Origin: Prevotella sp.
GTDB taxonomy: Bacteria > Bacteroidota > Bacteroidia > Bacteroidales > Bacteroidaceae
Assembly: GCA_017471245.1 (NCBI GenBank)
Contig: JAFUVB010000028.1
Coordinates: 1-63,931, forward strand
Length of the DNA stretch: 63,931 bases
Reading direction: 5' to 3'
Below, piece by piece: positions 52,965 through 62,286 of the stretch. The position numbers and the translations under genes are program-made. Position 1 is the stretch's first letter; each line of letters begins with the position of its first letter. The notes beneath the pieces were generated by a model. It did no database searches. It saw only the letters and a list, made by a program, of their open reading frames with translations, and was not told the DNA's origin.

Positions 52965-55058
52965 TCAGGAGTCGGATAATTGTTTTTCCGGCTCCTTACT
53001 TTTGGTTACGGCATAGTCTCGTAGATGACTTTGAAAGGAAAGAGTGATACGGTTTTGAGTCATCAGAAACAAGAAGAACACTAACTGCACAAAGAAAACC
53101 AGGCTGAGCATGATGTTTTCCTGATAGAACTGCATCAATAATATATATACAAAATAGGTGTAAAGGCAATGCCCCATTGCGCTTCCATTGCGGAACATCC
53201 TATATATCCACCCTGAAGCAGATCCATAGATAAATGCAAAAAATGCCACGCCTTTGTAGCCGAAGTCTTGATAGAAAGGCTGGAAGATGGTGTATACGTT
53301 GGTGGGAAGTGGCACCCAGACGAATTCCTGCAGTTTGGAATTCAGTTCAAAGTGTCCTATTCCGAATTTGTTGAGCAGCATATAGACCACCTCGAAGGTA
53401 TGTGAACCGAACTGTGAAGACAGGTCGCGCGTTACACGCTCGAAGGCAACAGGCGGAGAAAGCACGTAGATGGCAAAGAAATCAATAAAAGACATTTCCG
53501 TTCCTTCTGTGTCGGTTTGGTCGGTTCTTGCCAAATTCATGAAGAAGAAGAACACCACTATGACAGCACTCACTATGGCAATGGAGCGCATCTTGATGTG
53601 TCCTTTCTCGAAAAGCACAAACATGGTGGAGAGGAACATCAGCAGGATGCCTCCTTTCTCCATGATGGCAAAGCATGAAAGAATGTTTGCAAGGAACACG
53701 GTGATGAGCTGCCAACGAGGAATACGTGGATAAAGCCATAGCGCCACAAGCAATAAAGCCTGGTTGATGACAAGCGAATAGTTGAGAAAACCATAGTTGG
53801 TATCGCCAAAAACCGCAAACATCCTGATATTGTAAAGCAGGTTTTCAACATCAAACATCATGACGAATTTCATGATTTGATAAAGATACAGTGGCGTGAT
53901 GACCATGGAAATGGTATAGAGGATATTGAAAACAAGCAAGTTTGCGTTGATGGGGGCTGCAGTTGTCGTATGTTTTGGTGTAGAGGATTTAGGCAGGGTT
54001 ATGAAAGTAACTATCGAGGAAGCCACAAATATGGGAATCCACAATGCCAAACACGTATAGAAGCGATTGCCGAGCGGGTAGAGAACTCCTTTCTGTAACT
54101 GGAATAAAATCAAGAGTCCTACCCATATTGCGATGGTTATTACCCAAGGAGAAAAGCTGTCGGAAATCTTGAACCGCAGGCTTTCTGCTGTCGAATCCTT
54201 TCCCGCAATCCACCATTTGGTGAACACGATGGCTATAATGACGAATGCAAAAAGATAGCCCATGGCGTTTGGACTGACAGGTTTGGTAGGGACAGAAGCA
54301 TTACTGAGTGTTGAGAAAAACAGAGGCTGCTGACGGTAGAGAGCCTTGTCGCGGTAGTATTGTATACTCGCCTTGTTGTATATGTCGTATGCTTTGTTTT
54401 TCTCGTTTTCAAGGTATTCCTCTTCTGCAAGTATACTTTTCACAGAAATGTCCTCATGTGTATCAACAAAATCATCATATATTTTTTTCGCCCTTTCATA
54501 CCTTTTCTTTCCGTCAATCCATAGCTTTGAAGAGTGATTCAGTTCGTTTAGGGCGAACATTTTCTTCTGTTTAGCAATTTCTTCATGCAGTTTCACTCTA
54601 ACAGAGTCTGCCATCTGGGCTGCCACAACGGGATCTTGGTCGGTTACTTGGATAAGAAGAGTGGAGTATTTCTGTGAAAAATCATATTGGATATTGTCCT
54701 GAATAATCTGTATAATGTCTTTTTCACTTTCCCACCATGCATGGTGATGGTGTTCAATGAGATAGTCAGAATAGGTCTGTCTATAGTGAGGAACCATGAC
54801 AAGAGCCATCATTTCGGCAAACGATGTGGTGCTGAGAATCTGGCAATAGGTGTTCATATCCTCAATGCTGCTTACCGTGTTGGTCTTGAAATTCATCCAA
54901 CTGGCAATGTCACGCTCACCCACTCTCATGTTGTAAGAGACATATTCATTGGCAACTTTCACCTGCGCAGCATATTCCTTAGGTATGGAATACACCACGA
55001 TGAAAGCCAGCAAAATGGCGACCGAACATGTCAGAAGATACAACTTGAGGTGCTTCAT
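52965..55058 (-). CDS. Fusion of Wzz-like chain-length regulator and Wzy-like polysaccharide polymerase
   Basis: A continuous protein of 697 residues. Residues 1-290 are Wzz-like: membrane helix about 7-25, a periplasmic part ending TDQDPVVAAQMADSVRVKL, a coiled coil about 165-245, the proline-rich motif SVPTKPVSPNAMGYLF, and a second helix about 264-285. Residues about 300-670 form a multi-helix membrane protein with the oligosaccharide repeat unit polymerase signature PLPTNVYTIFQPFYQDFGYK. Normally Wzz and Wzy are separate proteins that cooperate in polymerisation and chain length. There is no internal stop or start break. A separate Wzz gene is next to it. Confidence 0.9.
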   Translation of the reverse strand: MKHLKLYLLTCSVAILLAFIVVYSIPKEYAAQVKVANEYVSYNMRVGERDIASWMNFKTNTVSSIEDMNTYCQILSTTSFAEMMALVMVPHYRQTYSDYLIEHHHHAWWESEKDIIQIIQDNIQYDFSQKYSTLLIQVTDQDPVVAAQMADSVRVKLHEEIAKQKKMFALNELNHSSKLWIDGKKRYERAKKIYDDFVDTHEDISVKSILAEEEYLENEKNKAYDIYNKASIQYYRDKALYRQQPLFFSTLSNASVPTKPVSPNAMGYLFAFVIIAIVFTKWWIAGKDSTAESLRFKISDSFSPWVITIAIWVGLLILFQLQKGVLYPLGNRFYTCLALWIPIFVASSIVTFITLPKSSTPKHTTTAAPINANLLVFNILYTISMVITPLYLYQIMKFVMMFDVENLLYNIRMFAVFGDTNYGFLNYSLVINQALLLVALWLYPRIPRWQLITVFLANILSCFAIMEKGGILLMFLSTMFVLFEKGHIKMRSIAIVSAVIVVFFFFMNLARTDQTDTEGTEMSFIDFFAIYVLSPPVAFERVTRDLSSQFGSHTFEVVYMLLNKFGIGHFELNSKLQEFVWVPLPTNVYTIFQPFYQDFGYKGVAFFAFIYGSASGWIYRMFRNGSAMGHCLYTYFVYILLMQFYQENIMLSLVFFVQLVFFLFLMTQNRITLSFQSHLRDYAVTKSKEPEKQLSDS

Positions 55059-55060
55059 TG

Positions 55061-56122
55061 TTATCTGCGAGAAATGATAGTGTCTCTGTGGTTGTAAGAT
55101 ATTAAGCCGACGCGCAGTACAAAACCAATGAGCACAAATGCTGCAAGAATGAACAATTTTGGAGTATTGCTATGCTTGACAGGAACGGTTGCTGACTGCA
55201 CGACAGTGAAAGCTGGTGTGCGTTCCTGCACTTTTGCCTTTGCCAACTGTAATTGTTCTGTCACCTGAGTGTATATGTTGTACTTCAATTGCATCTCGTT
55301 TTCCAGATCTTCTTGCTTGCTTCGGAACGATTGAAGCAGTAAGTCTTGGTTGGCATCGGAGTATGATGCATAGATTTGGCGTGCTTTCGTGTATTGAGCC
55401 TTCGCTTCTTCAAATAGTTTCTCCATGTAGCTCAGGTCATTTCTTGCCTTGTTGGTGCGGTAGTCTGTAATAAACATTTGCAGTCGGTTCTTTACAGAGT
55501 CGGCAATACAGGCTGCAATGAGCGGGTCTTGGTCGGTAATCTCAATTGTTATAACACTTGTCTTCTTGTCAACATTACAATTGATGTTACCGATGATACT
55601 TTGCATTACCTCATATTGCTGACGAGTTAGTCTGAAAGGGTTGATTTCTTTGCCTTCACCCTTGCTTCCCTTGTCTTTAAGCTTCTGGATAGTTTTGATA
55701 ATCCATAGCTTGGGATATGACCACCATGCCACTTTCTGCTTGTCTTTGATATATTCGTAATAGTTTGTGCTGATATTACCATCCATGGATTCAACACAAA
55801 TGGGAAAGAGACTGACTAAAAAGTCGGTTGATCTCATAAGATCTGGATAAATTTCTGGGAAGATTGCGTCGCTGCCACCGCCGAACTGCATGTCCATTCC
55901 TATCATGGAGGCAAGTGAGGATATGCTTGTTGACAGATTGGTACCGCTGGCAGTTTCTGGTGCCAGTACGACTCTTGCCTTGTAGATTCTTGGAATGCTG
56001 AATGCCACGATGATGCCGATCAGTCCGAAACCTATGCAAGTGAGCAGCAGCTTTTTCCAGTCATCCTTGATAACTGATAATAATTGGAGGCAGTTAATTT
56101 CTGTTTTCATTTCCTCTTTCAT
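55061..56122 (-). CDS. Chain-length determinant protein (Wzz family)
   Basis: A protein of 353 residues. N-terminal membrane helix about 29-46 (LLLTCIGFGLIGIIVAFSIP), a periplasmic domain with KARVVLAPETASGTNL and TDQDPLIAACIADSVKNRL, a coiled coil about 220-300, and a second helix at the C-terminus after PVKHSNTPKLF. This is the separate partner of the fusion gene downstream; the shared TDQDP motif suggests the two Wzz parts are homologous. The start overlaps the stop of the upstream GT2 gene by four bases. Confidence 0.9.
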   Translation of the reverse strand: MKEEMKTEINCLQLLSVIKDDWKKLLLTCIGFGLIGIIVAFSIPRIYKARVVLAPETASGTNLSTSISSLASMIGMDMQFGGGSDAIFPEIYPDLMRSTDFLVSLFPICVESMDGNISTNYYEYIKDKQKVAWWSYPKLWIIKTIQKLKDKGSKGEGKEINPFRLTRQQYEVMQSIIGNINCNVDKKTSVITIEITDQDPLIAACIADSVKNRLQMFITDYRTNKARNDLSYMEKLFEEAKAQYTKARQIYASYSDANQDLLLQSFRSKQEDLENEMQLKYNIYTQVTEQLQLAKAKVQERTPAFTVVQSATVPVKHSNTPKLFILAAFVLIGFVLRVGLISYNHRDTIISRR

Positions 56123-56970
56123 ATCTTTTCCTTTCTTTTTCTCTTTTTGATTCTTATCTTATATTGGATCTTATATCTTAAATACTTAAAAACCGAACCG
56201 TAGCCGATGGCACGAAGTGTTTGATAATGCTTGATATTGGATTTCAAAATCATCCGAAAATGAGCTATCCTGAAGGGTATGCTCAGCGAATTCTTGTCTT
56301 TGGCACCGACGACATTACCGGGGTGTTGCCGATAGAATACGTAAGAACCATCAATTCTTGATACTATTCCACCCGCTTTGAATACTGATAGCGTGAGCCA
56401 TTCATCGTGCATCTGGGCTTCAGAATAGGGGCGTACCATTACTTTTTTCGCTGCTTTATTGAATGCCATGGCACAGCCGGGAATGAAAGCAGTGGCTCCA
56501 CATTCGTTGAAGTTACTGATAAATTCGGGGAATATGCCTGCAAAGCTGAAAAAAGAATCAGAAATGAGGTGGAGTTCTTCATCCACAACGGTTAAATCGG
56601 AGTATACTATGGCAGGAATGTTTGGGTGTTCCTCCTCAATCTGTCTCATCCTTTGCATGTAAAACTGCATTTTATCACGGTGCCACACATCATCTTGGTC
56701 GCAAAAGAAGTAGTAGTCGCTATCTGTTTTCTCAATCAGACTGAAGAAATTGTCTTTTGCATTGTGGTGGCTTTCATATTCCAAGAGGATAATATTCTCA
56801 TGTTTTTTTGTGTATTCGTTGATAATATCTATACTGTTGTCGTTGGAACCGTCATCATGAATATAGAGCACCCAGTCTTGAAAAGACTGTTCAAGCAGGG
56901 AATCTATCAGCTGATGCAGATATCTGCTCCCATTATATGTCGCAAGCAGTATAGATGTTTTATCGTTCAT
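56119..56970 (-). CDS. Glycosyltransferase family 2
   Basis: A protein of 283 residues with the same plan as the GT2 enzyme at 52012: TSILLATYNGSRYLHQLIDS, IHDDGSNDNSIDIINEYT, DYYFFCDQDDVWHRDKMQ (DxD) and GCAMAFNKAAKKVM. The C-terminus is strongly basic (KIQYKIRIKKRKRKEKI), probably for membrane contact. Base composition is more AT-rich than in the GT4 and asnB genes of this locus, which may mean a separate origin. Confidence 0.88.
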   Translation of the reverse strand: MNDKTSILLATYNGSRYLHQLIDSLLEQSFQDWVLYIHDDGSNDNSIDIINEYTKKHENIILLEYESHHNAKDNFFSLIEKTDSDYYFFCDQDDVWHRDKMQFYMQRMRQIEEEHPNIPAIVYSDLTVVDEELHLISDSFFSFAGIFPEFISNFNECGATAFIPGCAMAFNKAAKKVMVRPYSEAQMHDEWLTLSVFKAGGIVSRIDGSYVFYRQHPGNVVGAKDKNSLSIPFRIAHFRMILKSNIKHYQTLRAIGYGSVFKYLRYKIQYKIRIKKRKRKEKI

Positions 56971-56977
56971 TATCTTG

Positions 56978-58330
56978 TCACTTCAACCATATTCCCCGTG
57001 CTTTGTTGTTTATTATTTTGTTGAATTGCACGATGTTCATTACCAATCCGGGGATGTTGATGAGCGACATGGCAATGAGCATTCCTACAACAGAGTGAAT
57101 GCAATGAATTGAAAGGAGAGCTAAAGGTATGAAAAGAATGGCAGCACATGTAGTCATGATGAGCTGAATATGTAGTGCTCCTATTCCGTTGAGAAAGTTG
57201 GAATAGCATAGACTGCTAATGAGTATCATCATGTAAATACCCATGCAGGCTGTTGTTTCTGTAGTGATTACGACTTCATCGTGTACCCAAATGTGATATA
57301 CAAATTGTGATATGCATATCATGAATATGATGGAGATAGAAACAACAGCCAGCACTTTCTCCATTCTTTTCTTTGAAATACGAATCCATTCCAGGTCTTT
57401 TCGGGCATAGGCATCTGTGGTTGCTGACCAAAAAGGAGTATTGACGACAATAAAGAGCGTTAGTACTATACTGAAGTAACGGTACGTGATTTGATATGGA
57501 TTCACCTCTTCAGGTGAAATCAGTTTTTGAATCAAAATGTTGGAAGTCATGAACAGTAACATTCCACATATTTGCAAAACGAAAAACTTCACACCCAATG
57601 TGAGAAGACTTTTGGCTACATGTTTATTGAAACAGCGGATGCTGGGGCGAAGTTGTGGGTATTTCTTCCAAAAAGTGTAAGGATAAGCCAACAGATATAC
57701 AATCAAGGGAGATGCCGTGTTTATGACGGATATTAAGAATAGAGAGTGTTTTCCAGAAATATAAACTATAAAGGTTCCAAAAAGAGCCAGTGTTTGCCCG
57801 ATTGTTATGAGCAGGTTGTTGACTGCTGGCAGTTGGAGCGCTAAATAAAAATTACTAATGAATTTGAAAATAAAAGTTATGCTAACGAACATTACACTAA
57901 CTGCAAGTATCATGTCTAAATCAGGAATGACCGACTCATCAACGTTAAAAAAGGCATAGTTGTTTATCAGTAGGATAAAGACATTGAGCAACAGTGAAGT
58001 AGGAATGATTATCAAAATAAGCATGAAGAAGGCGGACGATACTGCTTCTTGTGCCTTTTTGTAATCGTTATGTGCCAGATGTATGGTCAGTTGATTCCTC
58101 AATCCGTTGCCTAATCCTATGTCCATAGAGTCTATCCAAACCAGGATTGAACTGATAGTGAGCCAAACTCCATTCTTGTAAAGTCCAAGAGTGAAAAGAG
58201 TCAGTGGAACCATCAGATAGATAATCAAGGCAGACCATCCCTTGATCAAAAACGATGCCAAGATGTTCTTTCTTACCAAGGCAGTACGCTGATCGTTGCC
58301 TTTGATTCTATCGTATAGTTCGGAGAGCAT
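56978..58330 (-). CDS. Polysaccharide flippase (Wzx, MOP superfamily)
   Basis: A protein of 450 residues with about 12 membrane helices. The N-terminal region (GWSALIIYLMVPLTLFTLGL, then LTISSILVWIDSMDIGLGNG with LRNQLTIHLA) is a common Wzx pattern. It flips lipid-linked repeat units to the periplasmic side. Position between the export protein and the GT2 gene is normal for a Wzx/Wzy locus. AT-rich like its GT2 neighbour. Confidence 0.88.
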   Translation of the reverse strand: MLSELYDRIKGNDQRTALVRKNILASFLIKGWSALIIYLMVPLTLFTLGLYKNGVWLTISSILVWIDSMDIGLGNGLRNQLTIHLAHNDYKKAQEAVSSAFFMLILIIIPTSLLLNVFILLINNYAFFNVDESVIPDLDMILAVSVMFVSITFIFKFISNFYLALQLPAVNNLLITIGQTLALFGTFIVYISGKHSLFLISVINTASPLIVYLLAYPYTFWKKYPQLRPSIRCFNKHVAKSLLTLGVKFFVLQICGMLLFMTSNILIQKLISPEEVNPYQITYRYFSIVLTLFIVVNTPFWSATTDAYARKDLEWIRISKKRMEKVLAVVSISIIFMICISQFVYHIWVHDEVVITTETTACMGIYMMILISSLCYSNFLNGIGALHIQLIMTTCAAILFIPLALLSIHCIHSVVGMLIAMSLINIPGLVMNIVQFNKIINNKARGIWLK

Positions 58331-58339
58331 TTAAAAGGG

Positions 58340-60862
58340 TTATTTCAATATATTTGCCAGGGTTGCAATCATCGTGGCGATGCTGGCAACGCTGGTTCCG
58401 ATGGTTAGGATTTCTGCCAAAGTCTTGCCGTCGCGTATGGGTTTGCTGGGAACAACGATTTCGCAGCCGGGCTGTGGCTTCACACCGTGTCTCACTTTGT
58501 CCACCTTTCCATTCATGTAAATGATGATGGCATGCGACTTCTTTGCCCGGTTTCCGTATCCGCCGGCCTGATTCACATAATACTTTATACTCTTTCCTTG
58601 TTCAAAGCCTACGGTGTTGGGGTACATCACGTCGCCGGAAATCTTCACTGTGTTGGTGAACTGAGGCACGATGATGCGGTCGCCTTCACGCAATACGAGG
58701 TCTTCGTCGCTTCCGGGATGCGCAAGAGCTTTGTCAAGCTCGATGCCAACGCTATAAGTATCACCAATATCCAGCTTCTTTATGTCGAGTGTATCCTTGC
58801 CGCCACTCTGACTACTCAGCAGTTTCATCAGAGATTCTGCTCTCATCCTTTCTTCCAAGGTGCGCCTACGTTCCAGTCTGGCGCCCTTAACGTATGCCCG
58901 GTCGTTCACTCCACCTGCAGCAGCGATGACATCGCTGAGCCTTTGGTTCTTCTTGGCGAGTGTGTAAGTGCCGCCAAACATGACTTCTCCTTCAACCGTG
59001 ATATTCTGTTGCTTGTAATAGCCGGGGCTTTTACGCACATAAACCTCGTCGAAAGGCTCCAGTTTGAACCCTTGTTCGCCGTCGATCACGAATCCTTCTT
59101 TGAGTGCGAAGGTAAAGGTGCGTGCTATTATCGTGTCGGTAGTGACGGCTTTAGGGTCACTCAGTCGGCGCGCAACATCCACTTTCACCATCGAGGCGGT
59201 TTCTTTCAGTCCGCCGGCTTGCAGGATAAAGTCTTCAAGAGTCTCGTTGTCTGCATATTTGTAAATACCAGGATAGTTCACCTCGCCATGGATGGTGATG
59301 GTCTGTTCATGCATCATCTCTTTCTTGGTGGGGACGAACAGCACATCATTAGGTTTCAGTGGAATATCCGGGGTGGTGCCGTTCATGATACCGTCGATAT
59401 CGACGGGAACCACCTCAAGGGTCCTGTCGGCTTTCATTCTGTGCATCACGGCATGTGCAGTGAATGCTTCTTCGCGCACGCCTTCTGCATGTTCGATCAA
59501 AGACTTCACGCTGCTGATGTCTCCTCCCACTTGATACATGCCGGGACGGAACACGGCGCCTTTGACTTCTGCCATATTTGAGAAGCGCGGAAGGATGGAG
59601 TCAACACTGACGGAGTCTTCATCGAAGACGTGGAATGATGCCATATCGAACTCATCAACATTATAGACAGTGTAATCGCGACCGGTTTTCCGCACCACTC
59701 TCACCGATTTTGTATAGGCATCGCCAGTGAATCCGCCGCCGTATTTGAGCAATGTGCCGATGCTTTCATTCTTTCGCATCTCATAGAACATCGGTCGTTT
59801 CACCTTTCCTGTCAGGTTAACCAGACAGTCGTAGGCACCTACGATGATCATGTCGTTGTCGGCCAGTCTTACGTTTCCTGTCTGTTTGCCGTTGAGAATA
59901 TAGTCGTATACGTCAACGGTTGAGATGAGTTTGTTGTTGCGATATACTTTGATGTTGCGCAGCGTACCGATGTCGCTGATGCCGCCTGCCATGTACAAGG
60001 CGTTGAACACAGTGGCAAAGGCAGAGAGCGTATAGGTGCCCGGCACCTTCACCTCACCCATCACGTTCACCATGATGGTGCGAGTCTGCCCAACAGTGAG
60101 GCGAATCTGGCTGCTGCTGTATCTTGAACCCAGTGTTGAGCGCAGGTGACTATTGGCTTGCGCTACGGTCATTCCTGCCACTTGCACTGGTCCGTACCCT
60201 TCGATCGTCACTGTTCCGTCGGGTGAAACAGTGCTCTCAATAGTCTTTTGCGATGCACCGTAGATGTCGATATATACAGCATCTCCCGGACCGAGCCGGT
60301 AGTTCTGTGGCGTGGCGATGTTCATCGGCGGCTCAAAAGTGAGTTCCTTGTTGTTGAAGATATCGCGTCCGAACACTTTCCGTTTGTTCTTGTTCTGTTC
60401 GGCAAGCAGTTTTTCAAGCATGGCGGTGGAGTCTGGCATGATGTCGTTCAGCTCTCGTTGCATCAAGACATACTCCATGTTGGTGTCATCGTATACATTG
60501 CTTTGCGTTGCACTGGGATCCAGGTCTTTCATCCTATACGGCGACACATTGTCGTTGGTCTTTTTGCTGCCCGCATTGTTTTTTCGTGTGCGGTCATCTG
60601 TTGATCCTCCTGCCGATTCTCCAGAGATGGCTCCGAGTGCTTTCTCTTTTTGAAGGCGTTCAACTTTTTCTCTGACACGCCTCAGCTGTTGTGTGTCAAC
60701 ACCTCTCTGCATGAGTTTAATGACGATTTGCTGGTTTGAAGTTCCCGCTTCGCGCTCTTTCATGGCGAACTGTATGATCTGGTCGTCGGTCATTGACGAC
60801 TGTGCGTTCACGGATGCGGTGAACAGGAAGATGAGCAAAGTGAATATTATTGATTTCTTCAT
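58340..60862 (-). CDS. Polysaccharide export protein with poly-export and multiple SLBB domains (Wza-like)
   Basis: A protein of 840 residues, about twice a classic Wza. Signal peptide ends SVNAQ (about 21). A helical region with coiled-coil pattern follows (DTQQLRRVREKVERLQKEKA). The export domain begins at about 183 (NYRLGPGDAVYIDIYGASQK). About six SLBB domains follow, each marked by a G-x-V-x-x-P/G-G-x-Y motif: GEVKVPGTY, GKVKRPMFY, GAVFRPGMY, GEVNYPGIY, GEVMFGGTY, and GDVMYPNTV. A C-terminal helix may anchor it. It is the outer-membrane exit for the polymer. Confidence 0.93.
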   Translation of the reverse strand: MKKSIIFTLLIFLFTASVNAQSSMTDDQIIQFAMKEREAGTSNQQIVIKLMQRGVDTQQLRRVREKVERLQKEKALGAISGESAGGSTDDRTRKNNAGSKKTNDNVSPYRMKDLDPSATQSNVYDDTNMEYVLMQRELNDIMPDSTAMLEKLLAEQNKNKRKVFGRDIFNNKELTFEPPMNIATPQNYRLGPGDAVYIDIYGASQKTIESTVSPDGTVTIEGYGPVQVAGMTVAQANSHLRSTLGSRYSSSQIRLTVGQTRTIMVNVMGEVKVPGTYTLSAFATVFNALYMAGGISDIGTLRNIKVYRNNKLISTVDVYDYILNGKQTGNVRLADNDMIIVGAYDCLVNLTGKVKRPMFYEMRKNESIGTLLKYGGGFTGDAYTKSVRVVRKTGRDYTVYNVDEFDMASFHVFDEDSVSVDSILPRFSNMAEVKGAVFRPGMYQVGGDISSVKSLIEHAEGVREEAFTAHAVMHRMKADRTLEVVPVDIDGIMNGTTPDIPLKPNDVLFVPTKKEMMHEQTITIHGEVNYPGIYKYADNETLEDFILQAGGLKETASMVKVDVARRLSDPKAVTTDTIIARTFTFALKEGFVIDGEQGFKLEPFDEVYVRKSPGYYKQQNITVEGEVMFGGTYTLAKKNQRLSDVIAAAGGVNDRAYVKGARLERRRTLEERMRAESLMKLLSSQSGGKDTLDIKKLDIGDTYSVGIELDKALAHPGSDEDLVLREGDRIIVPQFTNTVKISGDVMYPNTVGFEQGKSIKYYVNQAGGYGNRAKKSHAIIIYMNGKVDKVRHGVKPQPGCEIVVPSKPIRDGKTLAEILTIGTSVASIATMIATLANILK

Positions 60863-60864
60863 AA

Positions 60865-61515
60865 TCAGAATTTTTTTCCGGTGATGATTTTTATTGCAGT
60901 TTTGATGAGAATGCTCGTGTCGAGTCGCAGGGTTCGAGTGTTCATATAGTGCAGATCCATGGAGAGTCTTTTCAGCATTTTCTCCATGGTATCAGTATAT
61001 CCGTTGTAGAGGGTTGCCTCCGACGTAAGTCCCGGGCGTATCTTGTAGAGCAGTTCATATCTTGCATCTTGTTGCATAATCATGTCAATGAAGTATTTCC
61101 TTTCAGGTCGTGGACCAACGAGCGACATGTCTCCCCGCAGCACATTCCACAATTGGGGCAGCTCGTCGAGATGATGGCTTCTGAGGAATATCTCTAATGG
61201 GGTGGAGTTGGTGCTGTCGCACGTTGCCACCAACTGCGGAACGCTGTCCTCAATCATCGTGCTCATGGTGCGGAACTTATAGATGGTGAACGGCTTCCCA
61301 CCTCGTCCGATGCGCTCTTGCCTGAAAAGCACATTTCCATTGTGTTGCCTCTTGATGAGCAGTGCTATGGCAGCGATGAGCGGCGACAGCAACAGAATAC
61401 CTGCCAGTGAGCATGTGATGTCGGCAATTCTCTTCACTGCTCTCTGCCAGACTTTCATTCCGTCGGTTGTCGATATGTCGTAGTGCTCCTTTGCTATATG
61501 ACTTTTCTCTTTCAT
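60865..61515 (-). CDS. Polyprenyl-phosphate hexose-1-phosphate transferase (initiating sugar transferase)
   Basis: A protein of 216 residues. The N-terminal part has a membrane segment about 33-53 (ITCSLAGILLLSPLIAAIAL), then the family signatures VLFRQERIGRGGKPFTIYKF with RTM, RSHHLDELPQLWNVLRGDMS, LVGPRPERKYFI and RPGLTSEATLYNG. It is a small member of the WbaP/PglC group, which loads the first sugar phosphate onto undecaprenyl phosphate. It is the first gene of the locus. No UpxY/UpxZ-like regulators precede it. Confidence 0.92.
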   Translation of the reverse strand: MKEKSHIAKEHYDISTTDGMKVWQRAVKRIADITCSLAGILLLSPLIAAIALLIKRQHNGNVLFRQERIGRGGKPFTIYKFRTMSTMIEDSVPQLVATCDSTNSTPLEIFLRSHHLDELPQLWNVLRGDMSLVGPRPERKYFIDMIMQQDARYELLYKIRPGLTSEATLYNGYTDTMEKMLKRLSMDLHYMNTRTLRLDTSILIKTAIKIITGKKF

Positions 61516-61651
61516 TTTATACTATAATATATAAACACAGTTTTCTCTAAAATGTTGCAGAAAGGGGCTATTTTTTTTCAAAAACAATGCTATTTTGCAC
61601 TTCTTGTGAAAGATTTCTGCTTGAAAAGTGACTTTATTGAAGAAAAAACCG

Positions 61652-61660
61652 TAACTTTGC
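61652..61660 (+). promoter_or_regulatory. -7 box for tmRNA copy 1
   Basis: TAACTTTGC, 22 bases before the 5-prime end of the first tmRNA. A minus-strand TATTTTTGC at 61664-61672 could serve the exopolysaccharide operon in the other direction. Confidence 0.6.
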
Positions 61661-61682
61661 AGCGCAAAAATACGTTCTACTT

Positions 61683-62080
61683 GGGGTTGACTGGATTTGA
61701 CAGCGGGTTGGAATGGTATGTAAGCACGCGGAGCGTCGGCTGTTTGCTCCTAAATATCAGCGGTCAAAAAATTAATTGGCAACAATGAGTATGCTCTCGC
61801 TGCCTGATCGAAGCACAGTAGATCATGAGCTTAATTCTGCCACCAGGTGACAGAACGGGACGTCGCTCCGAGGATGTTGTTCCGAATCTGAGGATCAAGC
61901 GGCGCAGGTAAAATCGGAAATAGCCGTTGTCAGGCCTCGATGCATCGGTGAAATTCAGAGGATAAGGCATCAGTTGGTGGTCCAGGTCTTGCTGTTGCAC
62001 GAAAACCGAAGGCTGGAATAAGCGTGTAGAAAGCGTATGGTTTCCCTGTTTGGACGAGGGTTCGACTCCCTCCAGCTCCA
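61683..62080 (+). ncRNA. ssrA: tmRNA copy 1 (ssrA)
   Basis: A 398-base transfer-messenger RNA. The 5-prime end GGGGTTG pairs with CAGCTCC near the 3-prime end (62073-62079), giving a seven-base acceptor stem with the alanine identity G3-U70 wobble. The T-arm is GAGGG-TTCGACT-CCCTC. The tag frame at 61778-61807 reads GNNEYALAA and ends in TGA. The discriminator A is at 62080; CCA is not encoded. It frees stalled ribosomes and tags the nascent protein for breakdown. Confidence 0.95.
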
Positions 62081-62127
62081 CAGACATATACTGATTTCCA
62101 GTATTTTACAGAAAAACCTCCCCCAAA

Positions 62128-62167
62128 ACCTCCCCCTAACAATTCAGTTATGGGGGAGGTCTTTTTT
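62128..62167 (+). terminator. Terminator between the two tmRNA genes
   Basis: ACCTCCCCCTAAC (62128-62140) pairs with GTTATGGGGGAGGT (62147-62160) with one bulge, followed by CTTTTTTT. Confidence 0.88.
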
Positions 62168-62265
62168 TGTTAGAATGAACTATTGATTTTTTTGAGAGTT
62201 TTTGATATGCTCTTAAAAATCGTTATATAATTACATGAGAACTTTCATAATTCAAATTTATTTCT

Positions 62266-62274
62266 TACCTTTGC
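62266..62274 (+). promoter_or_regulatory. -7 box for tmRNA copy 2
   Basis: TACCTTTGC, 12 bases before the 5-prime end of the second tmRNA. Confidence 0.65.
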
Positions 62275-62286
62275 ACTCGTTATCAT

